Shown: piece after piece, positions 27,612-36,072 of the stretch
How positions within the stretch are numbered: the stretch's first letter is position 1
Layout of the letters: each line of letters begins with the position of its first letter
Assembly (NCBI RefSeq): GCF_000466685.1
Contig: NZ_ANNG01000003.1
Span: 28,442 to 92,441 of the forward strand
DNA: 64,000 nt
Source of the DNA: Campylobacter concisus UNSWCS
GTDB taxonomy: Bacteria; Campylobacterota; Campylobacteria; Campylobacterales; Campylobacteraceae
Direction of reading: 5' to 3'
Notes under the pieces: generated by a model
The model's database searches: none
Told to the model about the DNA's origin: nothing
What the model saw: the letters and a program-made list of their open reading frames with translations, nothing else
Position numbers and translations under genes: made by a program

Positions 27612-28420
27612 GATCTCTCCTTTGAGAAATTCTTTATCCAACTAAGCTCTTCCTCGCTAAATCCAGCCTTTAAGCGGTCCTTTTCGTTGATCTCTCTCAT
27701 ACTTTTAAATGAATTTGGATATAAATTTAAGATGATGTCAAAGTAGCTTTTCTCATTGACGCCCTCTTTTTTGCAGGCAAATTTAAACCACTTATCGCCC
27801 TTATAAACGTGAGAGACTTCCTCTTTTAAGATGACTTTTAGGCACTCAATGAGCTCTTCTTGCCCGCCCTCGCCTTCTAGTCTTTTGATGATGTGAGCGT
27901 TTGCATCAAGCCCATTTGCCTCCATATATCTTGGCAGTAGCGCCATGCGACTAGTGAGCTTGTCTGAGGTCTTTTGAAGTGCGATAAAAAGGCCATCATG
28001 CACACTTAACTCGCCATATCTGCCGCCCTGCTTTGTGAGTAAATTTTCTATCATGCAAAAGTGCCTGATCTCATCCTCAGCCACCTCCAGCCAGTCCTCG
28101 TAAAACTCTCTTGGCAGCCCTCTAAATCTATAACAAGCATCAAGCGCGATGTCAATGGCGCTAAATTCGATGTGAGCAACCGAGTGGATGAAATTTAGGT
28201 TTTTATCTTTTGGTTTTACCTTTTTGTTTAGCTCTTTCATGCTAACGACGTCGCAAAATTTAGCGTAACATGGGGTAGTTAGCTCATTTGGCGCAGAAAT
28301 TTCATCAAAACAAATATCCAAATTTGATCTAAATTTCTCGTAAAATAGCTCAAATTTTAAAAATTTAAGCTCCACGTCGCCATCGTTTAAAATGTCCCAG
28401 ATCTCATCAAAAAATCTCAT
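27608..28420 (-). CDS. DUF455 ferritin-like protein
   Basis: 270 aa. DUF455 (COG2833) proteins have a four-helix ferritin-like fold with candidate metal ligands. These are visible as VAHIEFSAIDIALDACYRF, VAEDEIRHFCMIENLL and LKEEVSHVYKGDKWF, giving paired glutamates and ExxH histidines for a di-iron-type centre. The family is related in fold to MiaE-type tRNA hydroxylases, but its reaction is not established. Its ends overlap those of the rhomboid gene upstream (14 bp) and sixA downstream (4 bp), so the four genes here form one operon. Start at 28420 has AAAGAGAG upstream. Confidence 0.88.
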   Translation of the reverse strand: MRFFDEIWDILNDGDVELKFLKFELFYEKFRSNLDICFDEISAPNELTTPCYAKFCDVVSMKELNKKVKPKDKNLNFIHSVAHIEFSAIDIALDACYRFRGLPREFYEDWLEVAEDEIRHFCMIENLLTKQGGRYGELSVHDGLFIALQKTSDKLTSRMALLPRYMEANGLDANAHIIKRLEGEGGQEELIECLKVILKEEVSHVYKGDKWFKFACKKEGVNEKSYFDIILNLYPNSFKSMREINEKDRLKAGFSEEELSWIKNFSKERS

Positions 28421-28982
28421 CTGCTCTCTTTAAGTAAAATTTAGCATACAAACAGCCGACAGCCCAGCCTATAAAGTGCGCATACCATGCGACATTTATG
28501 CCCATAAGTAGCGGCAAAAAGCTCATGGCGACAACTATGGCAAAGTAGCCAAACCACGCCTTTTTATCAGAGTAAAGCACCGAGGTCGCCAGCATACCAA
28601 AGAGCATACACAAAGCGCCGCTTGCACCGACTAAATTTATAAATTTCTCATTTTCAAATGCAAAATATATATAAATAAAGCTTAAAATTTGCGTCAAAAC
28701 GCCGCCAACGATATAAAAAATGATAAATTTTTTCGTGCTAAGATATAGCTCGCTCATCGTGCCAACTTGATATAAAAAGAGCATATTCATAAGCAAGTGA
28801 CCTGCGCCTGCGTGCATAAAGATAGATGTGAGGGGCTGAAATAAATAGAGTTTTTCTAAAAAATAGATATTTAAACCAAGTGCTAGCCATAGCTCACGCG
28901 AATGCAGAAAGGTGAGGCTAAAAAATGCAGCTAAATTTAAAAGGATAAGCGCAAATGTAGCTGGGCTACTTAGCTTTGCCAT
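28407..28982 (-). CDS. Rhomboid-family intramembrane serine protease
   Basis: About 191 aa, six hydrophobic segments. Rhomboid marks: the L1 loop and HAGAGHLLMNMLFL (oxyanion-side His and Asn), the nucleophile in LVGASGALCMLFGM (GxSG) and the general base in AHFIGWAVG. All are present, so the protease should be active; its substrates are unknown. I prefer the ATG at 28982 over a TTG at 28991. The start lies within the end of the NlpC/P60 gene (28966), and its stop lies inside the DUF455 gene, indicating tight coupling. Confidence 0.93.
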   Translation of the reverse strand: MAKLSSPATFALILLNLAAFFSLTFLHSRELWLALGLNIYFLEKLYLFQPLTSIFMHAGAGHLLMNMLFLYQVGTMSELYLSTKKFIIFYIVGGVLTQILSFIYIYFAFENEKFINLVGASGALCMLFGMLATSVLYSDKKAWFGYFAIVVAMSFLPLLMGINVAWYAHFIGWAVGCLYAKFYLKRADEIF

Positions 28983-29646
28983 ACCCAGCAAATCTGTTTG
29001 CCGCTAGGCAGCTAGCGTTTGAGCACCTTACAACGTAGCTATTTATCTCTTTATCGCCCTTTAGGTGTGTGTTTTTTTGTTTTAAATTCATATAGCTGTG
29101 GATTATCCTGCCGCCAGAGTTGTGGATAAATTTCACCGTTTCATCTGGAAGTATGGCTGTCACGATGCCAACGTGAGTGACGTTTTTCTTGTCTTTATTT
29201 TTTTGTATGCCTTTGCCAAGGGTGTTTGAAAAGAAGATAAGATCGCCTTTTTTTGGATTTTTATGAGTGATCAAATTTTGGCTTTCATAGAAGTTGTAGA
29301 TGGCTTTTGACTTTCTGCCACCCTTGCTGTAGTAATTATTGATGGTTTTTTCATCAAAATACATATTTTTATATTTTGCATTTACGATAGATACAAAGCC
29401 TGAGCAGTCGCCCCCTGCTCTAGTGTTTAAGTATTTTTTAAAAAATGAACCAAATTCTTTATCAGCTCTGCCGTCATCTTCGTCTAAAAGCTCACCAGAA
29501 GTTTGCCTGCTAAAGTTACCATTTGTAGAGGCGGTTTGATTGTAGTCATTTTGTGGGATTTTAGGCTCGTTTGAAGTGAAAGAACAACCTGTAAAAAGTG
29601 CAATGCAGAGTGCAAAAAATATTCTTTTATTTATTAAACTTAACAT
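28966..29646 (-). CDS. NlpC/P60-family lipoprotein (putative peptidoglycan endopeptidase)
   Basis: About 226 aa. The signal peptide ends in a lipobox (LFTGC), so it should be a lipoprotein. The C-terminal half is an NlpC/P60 papain-like fold: catalytic cysteine in GGDCSGFVSIVN, histidine in VTHVGIVTAI and polar third residue near FIHNSGG. Such enzymes cut the stem peptide between D-Glu and the diamino acid. KGDLIFFSN is also typical. A TTG at 29658 is an alternative start; ATG 29646 fits the signal peptide better. TAAAAT on the minus strand at 29676-29681 is a possible -10 box. First gene of the operon. Confidence 0.87.
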   Translation of the reverse strand: MLSLINKRIFFALCIALFTGCSFTSNEPKIPQNDYNQTASTNGNFSRQTSGELLDEDDGRADKEFGSFFKKYLNTRAGGDCSGFVSIVNAKYKNMYFDEKTINNYYSKGGRKSKAIYNFYESQNLITHKNPKKGDLIFFSNTLGKGIQKNKDKKNVTHVGIVTAILPDETVKFIHNSGGRIIHSYMNLKQKNTHLKGDKEINSYVVRCSNASCLAANRFAGYGKAK

Positions 29647-29744
29647 ATTTTTATCCAAAATAATTAATTTTCGTAATTTTAACTCTTAAATGTAAATAAA
29701 GCGAAAATAGCGCCCTGTTTTCTTTACTCTAAGTTTAAAAACAA

Positions 29745-29750
29745 TATAAT
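29745..29750 (+). promoter_or_regulatory. -10 box of murA
   Basis: TATAAT, 35 nt before the murA ATG, with TAAGG as ribosome site between. T-rich sequence lies upstream. Likely promoter of murA-moeA, divergent from the NlpC/P60 operon. Confidence 0.55.
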
Positions 29751-29784
29751 CGGCAAAAAATATATTTTCTTAAGGCAAAAAATA

Positions 29785-31053
29785 ATGATGCACTATTTAA
29801 AAATAGAAGGCAATGCCAAATTAAGCGGCGAAGTAAAGATCAGTGGAGCCAAAAATGCCGCCCTACCTATCATCGCCCTAACCCTACTTGCTAAAAATAA
29901 GATAAATTTAACAAATATCCCAAATGTCGCTGACATAAAGACGCTTTGCCAGTTGCTAGTTAATCTTGGAGCAAAGTGCGAATTTAAAGGTGAAAACTCA
30001 CTAAGTATCGACACGAGCAGCGTAAATTCGACCACGGCAAACTACGACATCGTTAGAAAGATGCGCGCTTCTATATTAACGCTTGGTCCGCTTCTAGCGC
30101 GCTTTGGGCATTGCGAAGTGAGCCTTCCTGGAGGCTGTGCGATCGGACAAAGACCTATTGATCTGCACCTAAGCGCACTTGAGAAAATGGGCGCAAATAT
30201 CGAGATAAAGCAAGGCTACGTCGTCGCAACCGCGCCAAATGGACTAAAAGGCACAAAGATCGTTTTTGACAAGATCACCGTAACTGGCAGCGAAAACATC
30301 ATCATGGCAGCTGCTCTAGCGCACGGCACAACAGAGCTTTTTAACGTCGCACTTGAGCCTGAAGTGGTGCAAATTTGTGAAATTTTAGCAAGAAGTGGCG
30401 TAAAGATCGAAGGCATAGGCACGAGCGAGCTAAAGATCACTGGCAGCGGTCAAAAGCTACTTGAAATTTGTGATATCGAGGTCATCCCTGATAGGATCGA
30501 GGCTGGCACATACCTTTGCGCTGGAGCTATCACAAATAGCAAAATTTCAGTCACAAAGGCAAATGCTACGCACATGACGGCCATTTTAAATAAATTTGAA
30601 GAGATGGGCTTTGGCATCGAAGTAGACGGCGATAAGATCACGATTTTGCCTACAAATGAGATAAAACCAGTCGAGATAAGAACGACTGAGTATCCAGGCT
30701 TTCCAACCGATATGCAGGCTCAGTTTATGGCGCTTTGTCTTGCAGCAAATGGCGTTAGCACGATAGATGAGAGGCTTTTTGAAAACCGCTTTATGCACGT
30801 TAGTGAGCTAGCTAGAATGGGCGCTGATATCCGCTTAAACGGCCATATCGCAAGCGTTTATGCCCCTGCAAATTTAAATGCAGCTGATGTCATGGCGACT
30901 GACCTTAGAGCAAGCTCAGCGCTGATACTAGCCGCTCTTATCGCAAATGGCGAGAGCTTGGTACATAGAATTTACCACCTTGATAGAGGTTATGAGAGGC
31001 TGGAGGAGAAATTCAAAAGCCTTGGGGCAAAAATAGTTAGGCTTGAGGAGTAA
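29785..31053 (+). CDS. murA: UDP-N-acetylglucosamine 1-carboxyvinyltransferase
   Basis: 422 aa, standard length. It transfers enolpyruvate from PEP to UDP-GlcNAc, the first committed step of peptidoglycan synthesis, in the cytoplasm. The inside-out alpha/beta barrel is represented by [10 protein letters not shown] (catalytic Lys, residues 18-27), the loop [16 protein letters not shown] with the PEP-binding cysteine (so fosfomycin-sensitive type) and [15 protein letters not shown] second ATG follows one codon later; either could be used. moeA starts 3 bp after its stop. It is divergent from the NlpC/P60 operon and has its own -10 box. Confidence 0.97.
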   Translation: MMHYLKIEGNAKLSGEVKISGAKNAALPIIALTLLAKNKINLTNIPNVADIKTLCQLLVNLGAKCEFKGENSLSIDTSSVNSTTANYDIVRKMRASILTLGPLLARFGHCEVSLPGGCAIGQRPIDLHLSALEKMGANIEIKQGYVVATAPNGLKGTKIVFDKITVTGSENIIMAAALAHGTTELFNVALEPEVVQICEILARSGVKIEGIGTSELKITGSGQKLLEICDIEVIPDRIEAGTYLCAGAITNSKISVTKANATHMTAILNKFEEMGFGIEVDGDKITILPTNEIKPVEIRTTEYPGFPTDMQAQFMALCLAANGVSTIDERLFENRFMHVSELARMGADIRLNGHIASVYAPANLNAADVMATDLRASSALILAALIANGESLVHRIYHLDRGYERLEEKFKSLGAKIVRLEE

Positions 31054-31055
31054 AA

Positions 31056-32216
31056 ATGCTAGTAAATGACGCACTTGAGGCTTTAAAAGCTAAATTTAAA
31101 CCAAAAAATGAGAGTGAAATTTTACCCATCAGCGAGGCTCTTGGCAAAACCTTGGCAAATGACGTGATAGCAGTCAAAGACCTGCCATGCTTTGATAACT
31201 CAGCGCTTGATGGCTTTGCGGTTAAATTTGATGAAAAAGATGAACCTTATAAGATAATCGCAAGTGCCTTTGCAGGCGATAAAGAGCAGCTAGCTATCAG
31301 CAAAAACGAATGCGTGAAGATAATGACTGGCGCAAAGATGCCAAAGGGCGCTGACACTGTCATGAGGTTTGAAGATTGCGTGGTTGAGGGTGAGTTCGTA
31401 AAAGCACCAGCTAAGCTTAAAAAAGGCGAGGCTTACCGCTTTAAAGGCGAAGAGGCAAAAATAGGCAAAATTCTCCTAAAAAGTGGCGAAATTTTAAACA
31501 CTAGAAGCGTGATGATGCTTGCAGCTCAGGGCATAAGCTTTATAGATGTGAAAAAGCAACCAAGCATCGCAGTTTACTCAAGCGGAAACGAGATCATCGA
31601 GCCTTGGCAAAGAGCTAGCGAGGATGAAATTTACAATGCAAACGCACTTGGCATCACCGCACTTTTAAGCTCAATCGGTAAAAAAAGCTCATATCTTGGT
31701 ATCATAAAAGATGAGTTAAATGCCGTAAAACAAGCATTTTTAAACGCTGCAAACTACGACATTGTTATCTGCTCTGGTGGAGCAAGCGCTGGTGAGGCTG
31801 ACTTTATGAAGATAGCCCTAAGTGAGCTTGGATACAACGAAATTTTCTCGCACCTTGACATAAGACCTGGCAGACCTTGCAAGGCTTATGAAAAAGATGG
31901 CAGGCTTGTTTTTATCTTGCCTGGCAACCCTATGGCTGCTTATCTTTGCACGATGATGCTTGTTTTGCCACTTCTAAAAAGCGAGTGTTTTGAAGTGCAA
32001 AAGGCGGTAAATTCGCAAGATCTAAAGGTAAAATCAGGCAGAGCAAATGCAATATTTGGCAATGTAGCTGATGGTAAATTTATAGCGACAAATGGCGGAA
32101 AATATGGCTCAGGCATGATAAATCATATATTAAAGAGTGATTTTGTGTTGATAACTAGCCCTGATCAAGGTGAAATTTTACAAAATAGTGAAATTTCACT
32201 TATAAAACTTCCATAA
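31056..32216 (+). CDS. moeA: Molybdopterin molybdenumtransferase
   Basis: 386 aa. It inserts molybdate into adenylated molybdopterin to give Moco, used by Campylobacter formate dehydrogenase, nitrate reductase and related enzymes. Motifs: FDNSALDGFAVKF near the start, IMTGAKMPKGADTVMRFED (about 88-106), the MoCF-like domain with SSGNEI and CSGGASAGEADFM, and ILPGNPMAAYLC. GGAG precedes the ATG, only 3 bp after the murA stop, so they are co-transcribed. mog (43283-43822), the adenylyltransferase acting just before it, lies elsewhere in the window. The gene is followed by a tRNA promoter. Confidence 0.96.
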   Translation: MLVNDALEALKAKFKPKNESEILPISEALGKTLANDVIAVKDLPCFDNSALDGFAVKFDEKDEPYKIIASAFAGDKEQLAISKNECVKIMTGAKMPKGADTVMRFEDCVVEGEFVKAPAKLKKGEAYRFKGEEAKIGKILLKSGEILNTRSVMMLAAQGISFIDVKKQPSIAVYSSGNEIIEPWQRASEDEIYNANALGITALLSSIGKKSSYLGIIKDELNAVKQAFLNAANYDIVICSGGASAGEADFMKIALSELGYNEIFSHLDIRPGRPCKAYEKDGRLVFILPGNPMAAYLCTMMLVLPLLKSECFEVQKAVNSQDLKVKSGRANAIFGNVADGKFIATNGGKYGSGMINHILKSDFVLITSPDQGEILQNSEISLIKLP

Positions 32217-32219
32217 TCC

Positions 32220-32248
32220 TTGACAAATGAAAAACAATCTGATAAAAT
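32220..32248 (+). promoter_or_regulatory. Consensus sigma-70 promoter for tRNA-Gly
   Basis: TTGACA (32220-32225), 17-bp spacer, TAAAAT (32243-32248). A full -35 is rare in this genus and suits a strong stable-RNA promoter. It starts 4 bp after the moeA stop and should fire at about 32255. Confidence 0.75.
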
Positions 32249-32266
32249 GCGGACTTCATTTTGATT

Positions 32267-32341
32267 GCGGGAATAGCTCAGGGGTAGAGCACAACCTTGC
32301 CAAGGTTGGGGTCGCGAGTTCGAATCTCGTTTCCCGCTCCA
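32267..32341 (+). tRNA. tRNA-Gly(GCC)
   Basis: Complete cloverleaf: acceptor stem GCGGGAA with TTCCCGC, D-arm GCTC/GAGC, anticodon arm CAACC/GGTTG with GCC at 32299-32301, T-arm GCGAG TTCGAAT CTCGT, discriminator T and encoded CCA (32339-32341). It reads glycine codons GGC and GGT. It lies between moeA and flgA, and the flgA reading frame runs through it. Confidence 0.97.
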
Positions 32342-33213
32342 TCTTTTTTATACTCATTTTTTTACTTTCCACAAAACTTTTTGCAAATGAAGTCAGCATC
32401 TATCCGATGTATTGCGTCGTAAATGATCAAATTTCACTTAGCACTTTTGGCTTTGAAGGCGAAGACAATGAAATTTTAAACTTAGAGGGCAAAAGAGCTG
32501 CCAAGATAGATAGCAAAAAACTCTATGAAATTCTAACAGCAAATTTTAAAACATATAATGACAAAAGCGGCGGCAGCGTAGCTTTTGTGAAAAACTGCTC
32601 TATCATGGATGAAATTCAGATGCAGTTTCTAAGAGAGATCAGCAACGAGTATCCAGGCATCAGCGTGAGCGATCTTAGCATCAGCCCGCAAAACAAACTA
32701 CCTGCAAATTTCAAGGATCTAGTTTTTAAAAATATATTTTTAAACGATCAAAATAGCCAAAAAGGCGTCTTTAGAGCCTCATTTGAGGACGTTGATCTAA
32801 GCTTAAAGAGCCTTTATTTTAAATTTAGCTTTAACGCCAAGATGCCAGTTTTTATCGCCATAAATTCAATGAATACAAACCACATTTTAAGCTTGCTTGA
32901 CTATCAACCAATGATGATCGAGTTTAGCAAATGGCCACGTGACGCACTCTTTGGACTTAGCGCCTCAACGCTTGTCACAAAAGTGCAGATAAGAAGCGGT
33001 GAAATTTTAACCAAACGTCAGTTTAATGCCATTAGTTTAGTCAAAAAAGGTCAAATGCTAAATGCAGTTTTAAGCGAAGGTGGCGTCAAGATAATCGCCG
33101 AGGTAAAGGCACTTGAAGATGGAAATTTAGGCGATATGATAAAGATAAGAACAAGAGAAAATAAAATTTTACAGGCCACAGTTTCAGGCAAAGACGAGGC
33201 AGTTATCAGATGA
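32341..33213 (+). CDS. flgA: FlgA, P-ring assembly chaperone (start codon unresolved)
   Basis: The protein has a hydrophobic signal sequence (FFILIFLLSTKLFA) followed by a periplasmic domain and a C-terminal SAF-like part (VQIRSGEILTKRQFNAIS and the SEGGVKIIAEVKALEDG run), as in FlgA, the chaperone for FlgI P-ring assembly of the flagellum. Its gene order before ubiX matches other Campylobacter. Between the tRNA-Gly and the signal sequence there is no ATG, GTG or TTG in frame. The nearest in-frame ATG upstream is 32227, before the tRNA; the first one downstream, 32407, would drop the signal. I list the frame from ATC 32341. Start by a rare codon, a sequence error or a frameshift are the options. 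The stop overlaps ubiX (ATGA). Confidence 0.8.
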   Translation: MFFILIFLLSTKLFANEVSIYPMYCVVNDQISLSTFGFEGEDNEILNLEGKRAAKIDSKKLYEILTANFKTYNDKSGGSVAFVKNCSIMDEIQMQFLREISNEYPGISVSDLSISPQNKLPANFKDLVFKNIFLNDQNSQKGVFRASFEDVDLSLKSLYFKFSFNAKMPVFIAINSMNTNHILSLLDYQPMMIEFSKWPRDALFGLSASTLVTKVQIRSGEILTKRQFNAISLVKKGQMLNAVLSEGGVKIIAEVKALEDGNLGDMIKIRTRENKILQATVSGKDEAVIR

Positions 33214-33761
33214 AAAAAGTAGTTTTTGCAGCCACTGGAGCAAGCGGGGCTGGGCTTTTTCTAAAGCTAGTAAATGCCGCCAAAGATAGTTGTGAGGCGC
33301 ATGTCATAGTTAGTAAAAATGCTATGAAGGTCTTAGAAGCTGAAGAAAATTTGAAGCTAAATTTAAATGAGCTTGGCGTGAAAATTTATGATGATCAAGA
33401 CCTTAGCACAGGTCCAGCTTCTGGCTCATTTGGCACGGGTGCTATGATCATAGCACCCTGCTCTACCAACACGCTAGCAAAGGTCGCAAACGGCATAAGC
33501 GACACGCTCATCACAAGGGCCGCAAGTGTCGCACTAAAAGAGAGACAAACCCTAGTTTTGGGCGTTAGAGAGATGCCATTTTCTGCGATCGCACTTTCTC
33601 AGATGCAGCTGCTCTCATCTCTTGGAGCTACCATCGCTCCGCCAGTTTTAGGTTACTACGCAGGCATAAAGAGCCTTCAGGATATGGAAAATTTCATCAT
33701 CGGCAAGTGGCTTGATGCCTTAAAAATCGAAAATAATCTTTACAAAAGGTGGCAAATTTGA
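33210..33761 (+). CDS. ubiX: Flavin prenyltransferase
   Basis: 183 aa. UbiX joins a dimethylallyl group to FMN to make prenyl-FMN, the cofactor of UbiD-type decarboxylases (quinone and aromatic pathways). Landmarks: FAATGASGAGL (FMN-binding loop, residues 6-16), the GSFGTGAMIIAPCSTNTLAKVANGISDTLITRAA signature, and LVLGVREMPFS near residue 120. The protein begins MKKVVFAAT and overlaps the flgA stop by ATGA. The TGA stop overlaps the TTG start of coaD. No UbiD gene is in the window. Confidence 0.96.
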   Translation: MKKVVFAATGASGAGLFLKLVNAAKDSCEAHVIVSKNAMKVLEAEENLKLNLNELGVKIYDDQDLSTGPASGSFGTGAMIIAPCSTNTLAKVANGISDTLITRAASVALKERQTLVLGVREMPFSAIALSQMQLLSSLGATIAPPVLGYYAGIKSLQDMENFIIGKWLDALKIENNLYKRWQI

Positions 33762-34228
33762 AAAAATCTTGCATCTATCCAGGGACATTTGACCCCATAA
33801 CAAACGGCCATTTAGACGTTATCATAAGGGCTACAAAAATTTTTGACAAGGTAATCGTCGCAGTTGCCAAAAGTGACAGTAAACAGCCGATGTTCGCACA
33901 CGAAAAGCGCATCGAGATGGCAAAAGAGGCGGTTTGTGAGCTAAAAAACGTAAGCGTTCTTGGCTTTGATAACTTGCTTGTTGATTTTGCTAAATCGCAC
34001 GGCATAAACACCGTCATCAGGGGGCTTCGCGCGGTTAGTGACTTCGAGTATGAGTTACAAATAGGCTATGCAAACGCCGCACTTTGGGACGAATTTGAGA
34101 CGGTTTATCTTATGCCAAGCTTAAACAACGCCTTCATCTCAAGCTCGATCGTCCGCTCAGTCTTGCGCCATGACGGCGATGTGAGCAATCTAGTGCCAGC
34201 AAAAATTCTTAAAAATTTAAAGGCGTAA
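33758..34228 (+). CDS. coaD: Phosphopantetheine adenylyltransferase
   Basis: 156 aa. Transfers AMP from ATP to 4'-phosphopantetheine, the penultimate step of CoA synthesis. Motifs: YPGTFDPITNGHLDVI (TxGH nucleotidyltransferase), GLRAVSDFEYELQIGYAN and the C-terminal NNAFISSSIVRSVL (ISSS/TxVR). I choose a TTG start at 33758, overlapping the ubiX stop, because AAGG is suitably placed upstream; a GTG at 33749 would add three residues before the beta strand. tmk starts one base after its stop. Confidence 0.95.
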   Translation: MKKSCIYPGTFDPITNGHLDVIIRATKIFDKVIVAVAKSDSKQPMFAHEKRIEMAKEAVCELKNVSVLGFDNLLVDFAKSHGINTVIRGLRAVSDFEYELQIGYANAALWDEFETVYLMPSLNNAFISSSIVRSVLRHDGDVSNLVPAKILKNLKA

Positions 34229-34229
34229 A

Positions 34230-34817
34230 ATGTATGTTTTGTTTGAAGGCATTGACGGCGTTGGCAAGAGCACGCAGATAGAAATTTTAGCTTCTAAATT
34301 TAGCGATGCCATCGTCACAAAAGAGCCTGGTGGCACAAAGCTTGGTGAAAATTTACGTGAAATTTTACTAAGCTCAAGCATAAAAATAGGCAAAAGGGCT
34401 GAAATTTTACTCTTTTTAGCTGACAGAGCTGAGCATTTTGAAAAGCTGGTTGCTCCAAATTTAGGCAAACTGATTTTAAGCGACAGAGGCTTTATCTCTG
34501 GCATCGCCTACGCTTTGGCAAATGATGAAAGCTTAGATGAAAACGTGCTTTTAGAGCTTAATAAATTTGCACTAAATGATAAATTTGCAGATAAGATCAT
34601 CTTTTTTGAAGCAAGCCATGAGCTAATAAGCTCGCGCTTAAAAGCAAGAGGCACAAGCGATAAGATCGAGGCTCGCGGGCTAGAGTATCTTTTAAAAGTG
34701 CAAAGCCTGATGAAGCAAATTCTTATCAAAAATGGCTTTAAAACGCTTTTTATAGACGCATCTAAAAGCATAGAGCTAATTTCAAAAGAGATAGAAAATT
34801 TTATAAATTTTAAGTAA
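34230..34817 (+). CDS. tmk: Thymidylate kinase
   Basis: 195 aa. Phosphorylates dTMP to dTDP for DNA synthesis. P-loop FEGIDGVGKST (residues 4-14), the TKEPGGTKLGENLRE dTMP-binding loop, LLFLADRAEH and the LID arm region SRLKARGTSDKIEARG, with arginines in the usual places. One base separates it from coaD, so it is in the same operon. Start ATG at 34230 sits right after the coaD stop, its ribosome site being inside coaD. The C-terminus is slightly short but complete. Confidence 0.96.
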   Translation: MYVLFEGIDGVGKSTQIEILASKFSDAIVTKEPGGTKLGENLREILLSSSIKIGKRAEILLFLADRAEHFEKLVAPNLGKLILSDRGFISGIAYALANDESLDENVLLELNKFALNDKFADKIIFFEASHELISSRLKARGTSDKIEARGLEYLLKVQSLMKQILIKNGFKTLFIDASKSIELISKEIENFINFK

Positions 34818-34845
34818 AATCACAAAAAATAAAAAGGATAATGCG

Positions 34846-36072
34846 ATGATAACGGCACTTCGTGGCATGAAAGATATGCTTCCAGCTCGCGCAAAACTTT
34901 ACGCACAGATAATCAAAACCTGCGAGGAAGTCGCAAAAAACTACGGATATGAGCAAATTTTGACCCCGCACCTCGAGGAGACGGCGCTTTTTAAAAGAAG
35001 TGTCGGCGAGAGTAGCGACATCGTTGGCAAAGAGATGTATCAGTTTGAAGACAAAGGCGGCAACGATGTTTGCTTGCGTCCTGAAGGCACGGCTGGCGTC
35101 GTTAGAGCCTTTATCGAGGCAAAACTTGACAGGGCAAATGTAACAAAACGCTGCTTTTATCATGGCTCGATGTTTCGCTACGAGCGCCCACAAAAAGGCC
35201 GCTTGAGAGAATTTCACCAGTTTGGCTGTGAGTGCTTTGGCGAGGGCAGCGTCTATGAGGATGCGAGCATTATCTTGATGGTGAGCGAAATTTTTAACAG
35301 ACTAAATATAAAAACAACCCTAAAGATCAACTCACTTGGCGACGAGAGCTCGATGAAGTCTTACAAAGAAAAACTTGTTAAATTTCTAGATGAAAATGAC
35401 GATAAAATTTGCGAAGACTGCAAAAGACGCAAGCTTTTAAACCCTATCCGCGTGCTTGACTGCAAGGTTGAGAGCTGCCAAGAAATTTATAAAAACGCCC
35501 CAGTGATCACTGATAGTCTAAGCGATGAGGCGCAGGCTGATTTTGCAAAACTGCAAGAAATTTTAACGGCAAATGGCGTTAAATTTGAGATAGACACTAA
35601 GCTCGTTCGTGGGCTGGACTACTACTGCAAGACGGCGTTTGAGTTTATAAGCAACGAGATCGGCTCACAAAGCGCAGTAGCAGGCGGAGGCAGATACGAC
35701 AGGCTGGTTGAATATCTTGGCGGTAGAGCAAGTTATGGCGTTGGTTTTGCGATGGGCGTTGAGAGGATAATGGAAATTTTAGGTGAAGCTGGAGATGAGC
35801 GAGACGGAGTTTATCTTTGCGCTCTTGATGCGGCGAATGTTGATTTTATCTATAATCTTGGCTCAAAACTTCGCAAAAAATATCAGGTTGAAATTTCTTA
35901 TGAAGCCAAAAAACTTCAAAAACATTTGCAAAATGCCGACAATAAAAATGCAAAAATTTTCCTTTGCGTGGGCGAAAATGAGATGAAAGAGAATAAAATT
36001 TGGTATAAAAATTTAGAAACCAAAGAAGAAAAAACGATAAATTTAGATGAGCTTGAAAAGGAGCTGGGATGA
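34846..36072 (+). CDS. hisS: Histidyl-tRNA synthetase
   Basis: 408 aa class II synthetase, charging tRNA-His. Motif 1 region begins LRGMKDMLPARAKL; motif 2 is MFRYERPQKGRLREFHQFGCECFG; the histidine-specific signatures are LVRGLDYYCKTAFEF and GGGRYDRLVEYLGG, with motif 3 GVGFAMGVERIMEI. The C-terminal part (about 330-408) is the anticodon-binding domain. A cysteine cluster near residues 190-207 (CEDCKRRKLL) is unexplained but common in epsilonproteobacteria. AAGGATAA precedes the ATG, and a TAAAAT box (34815-34820) over the tmk stop could be an internal promoter. The stop overlaps speA by ATGA. Confidence 0.96.
   Translation: MITALRGMKDMLPARAKLYAQIIKTCEEVAKNYGYEQILTPHLEETALFKRSVGESSDIVGKEMYQFEDKGGNDVCLRPEGTAGVVRAFIEAKLDRANVTKRCFYHGSMFRYERPQKGRLREFHQFGCECFGEGSVYEDASIILMVSEIFNRLNIKTTLKINSLGDESSMKSYKEKLVKFLDENDDKICEDCKRRKLLNPIRVLDCKVESCQEIYKNAPVITDSLSDEAQADFAKLQEILTANGVKFEIDTKLVRGLDYYCKTAFEFISNEIGSQSAVAGGGRYDRLVEYLGGRASYGVGFAMGVERIMEILGEAGDERDGVYLCALDAANVDFIYNLGSKLRKKYQVEISYEAKKLQKHLQNADNKNAKIFLCVGENEMKENKIWYKNLETKEEKTINLDELEKELG

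Noticed and set aside
32227..32340. flgA translation starting at ATG 32227 as a normal N-terminus
   Set aside because: It would put 38 tRNA-encoded residues before the signal peptide, and the tRNA should be excised; kept only as one option in the finding.
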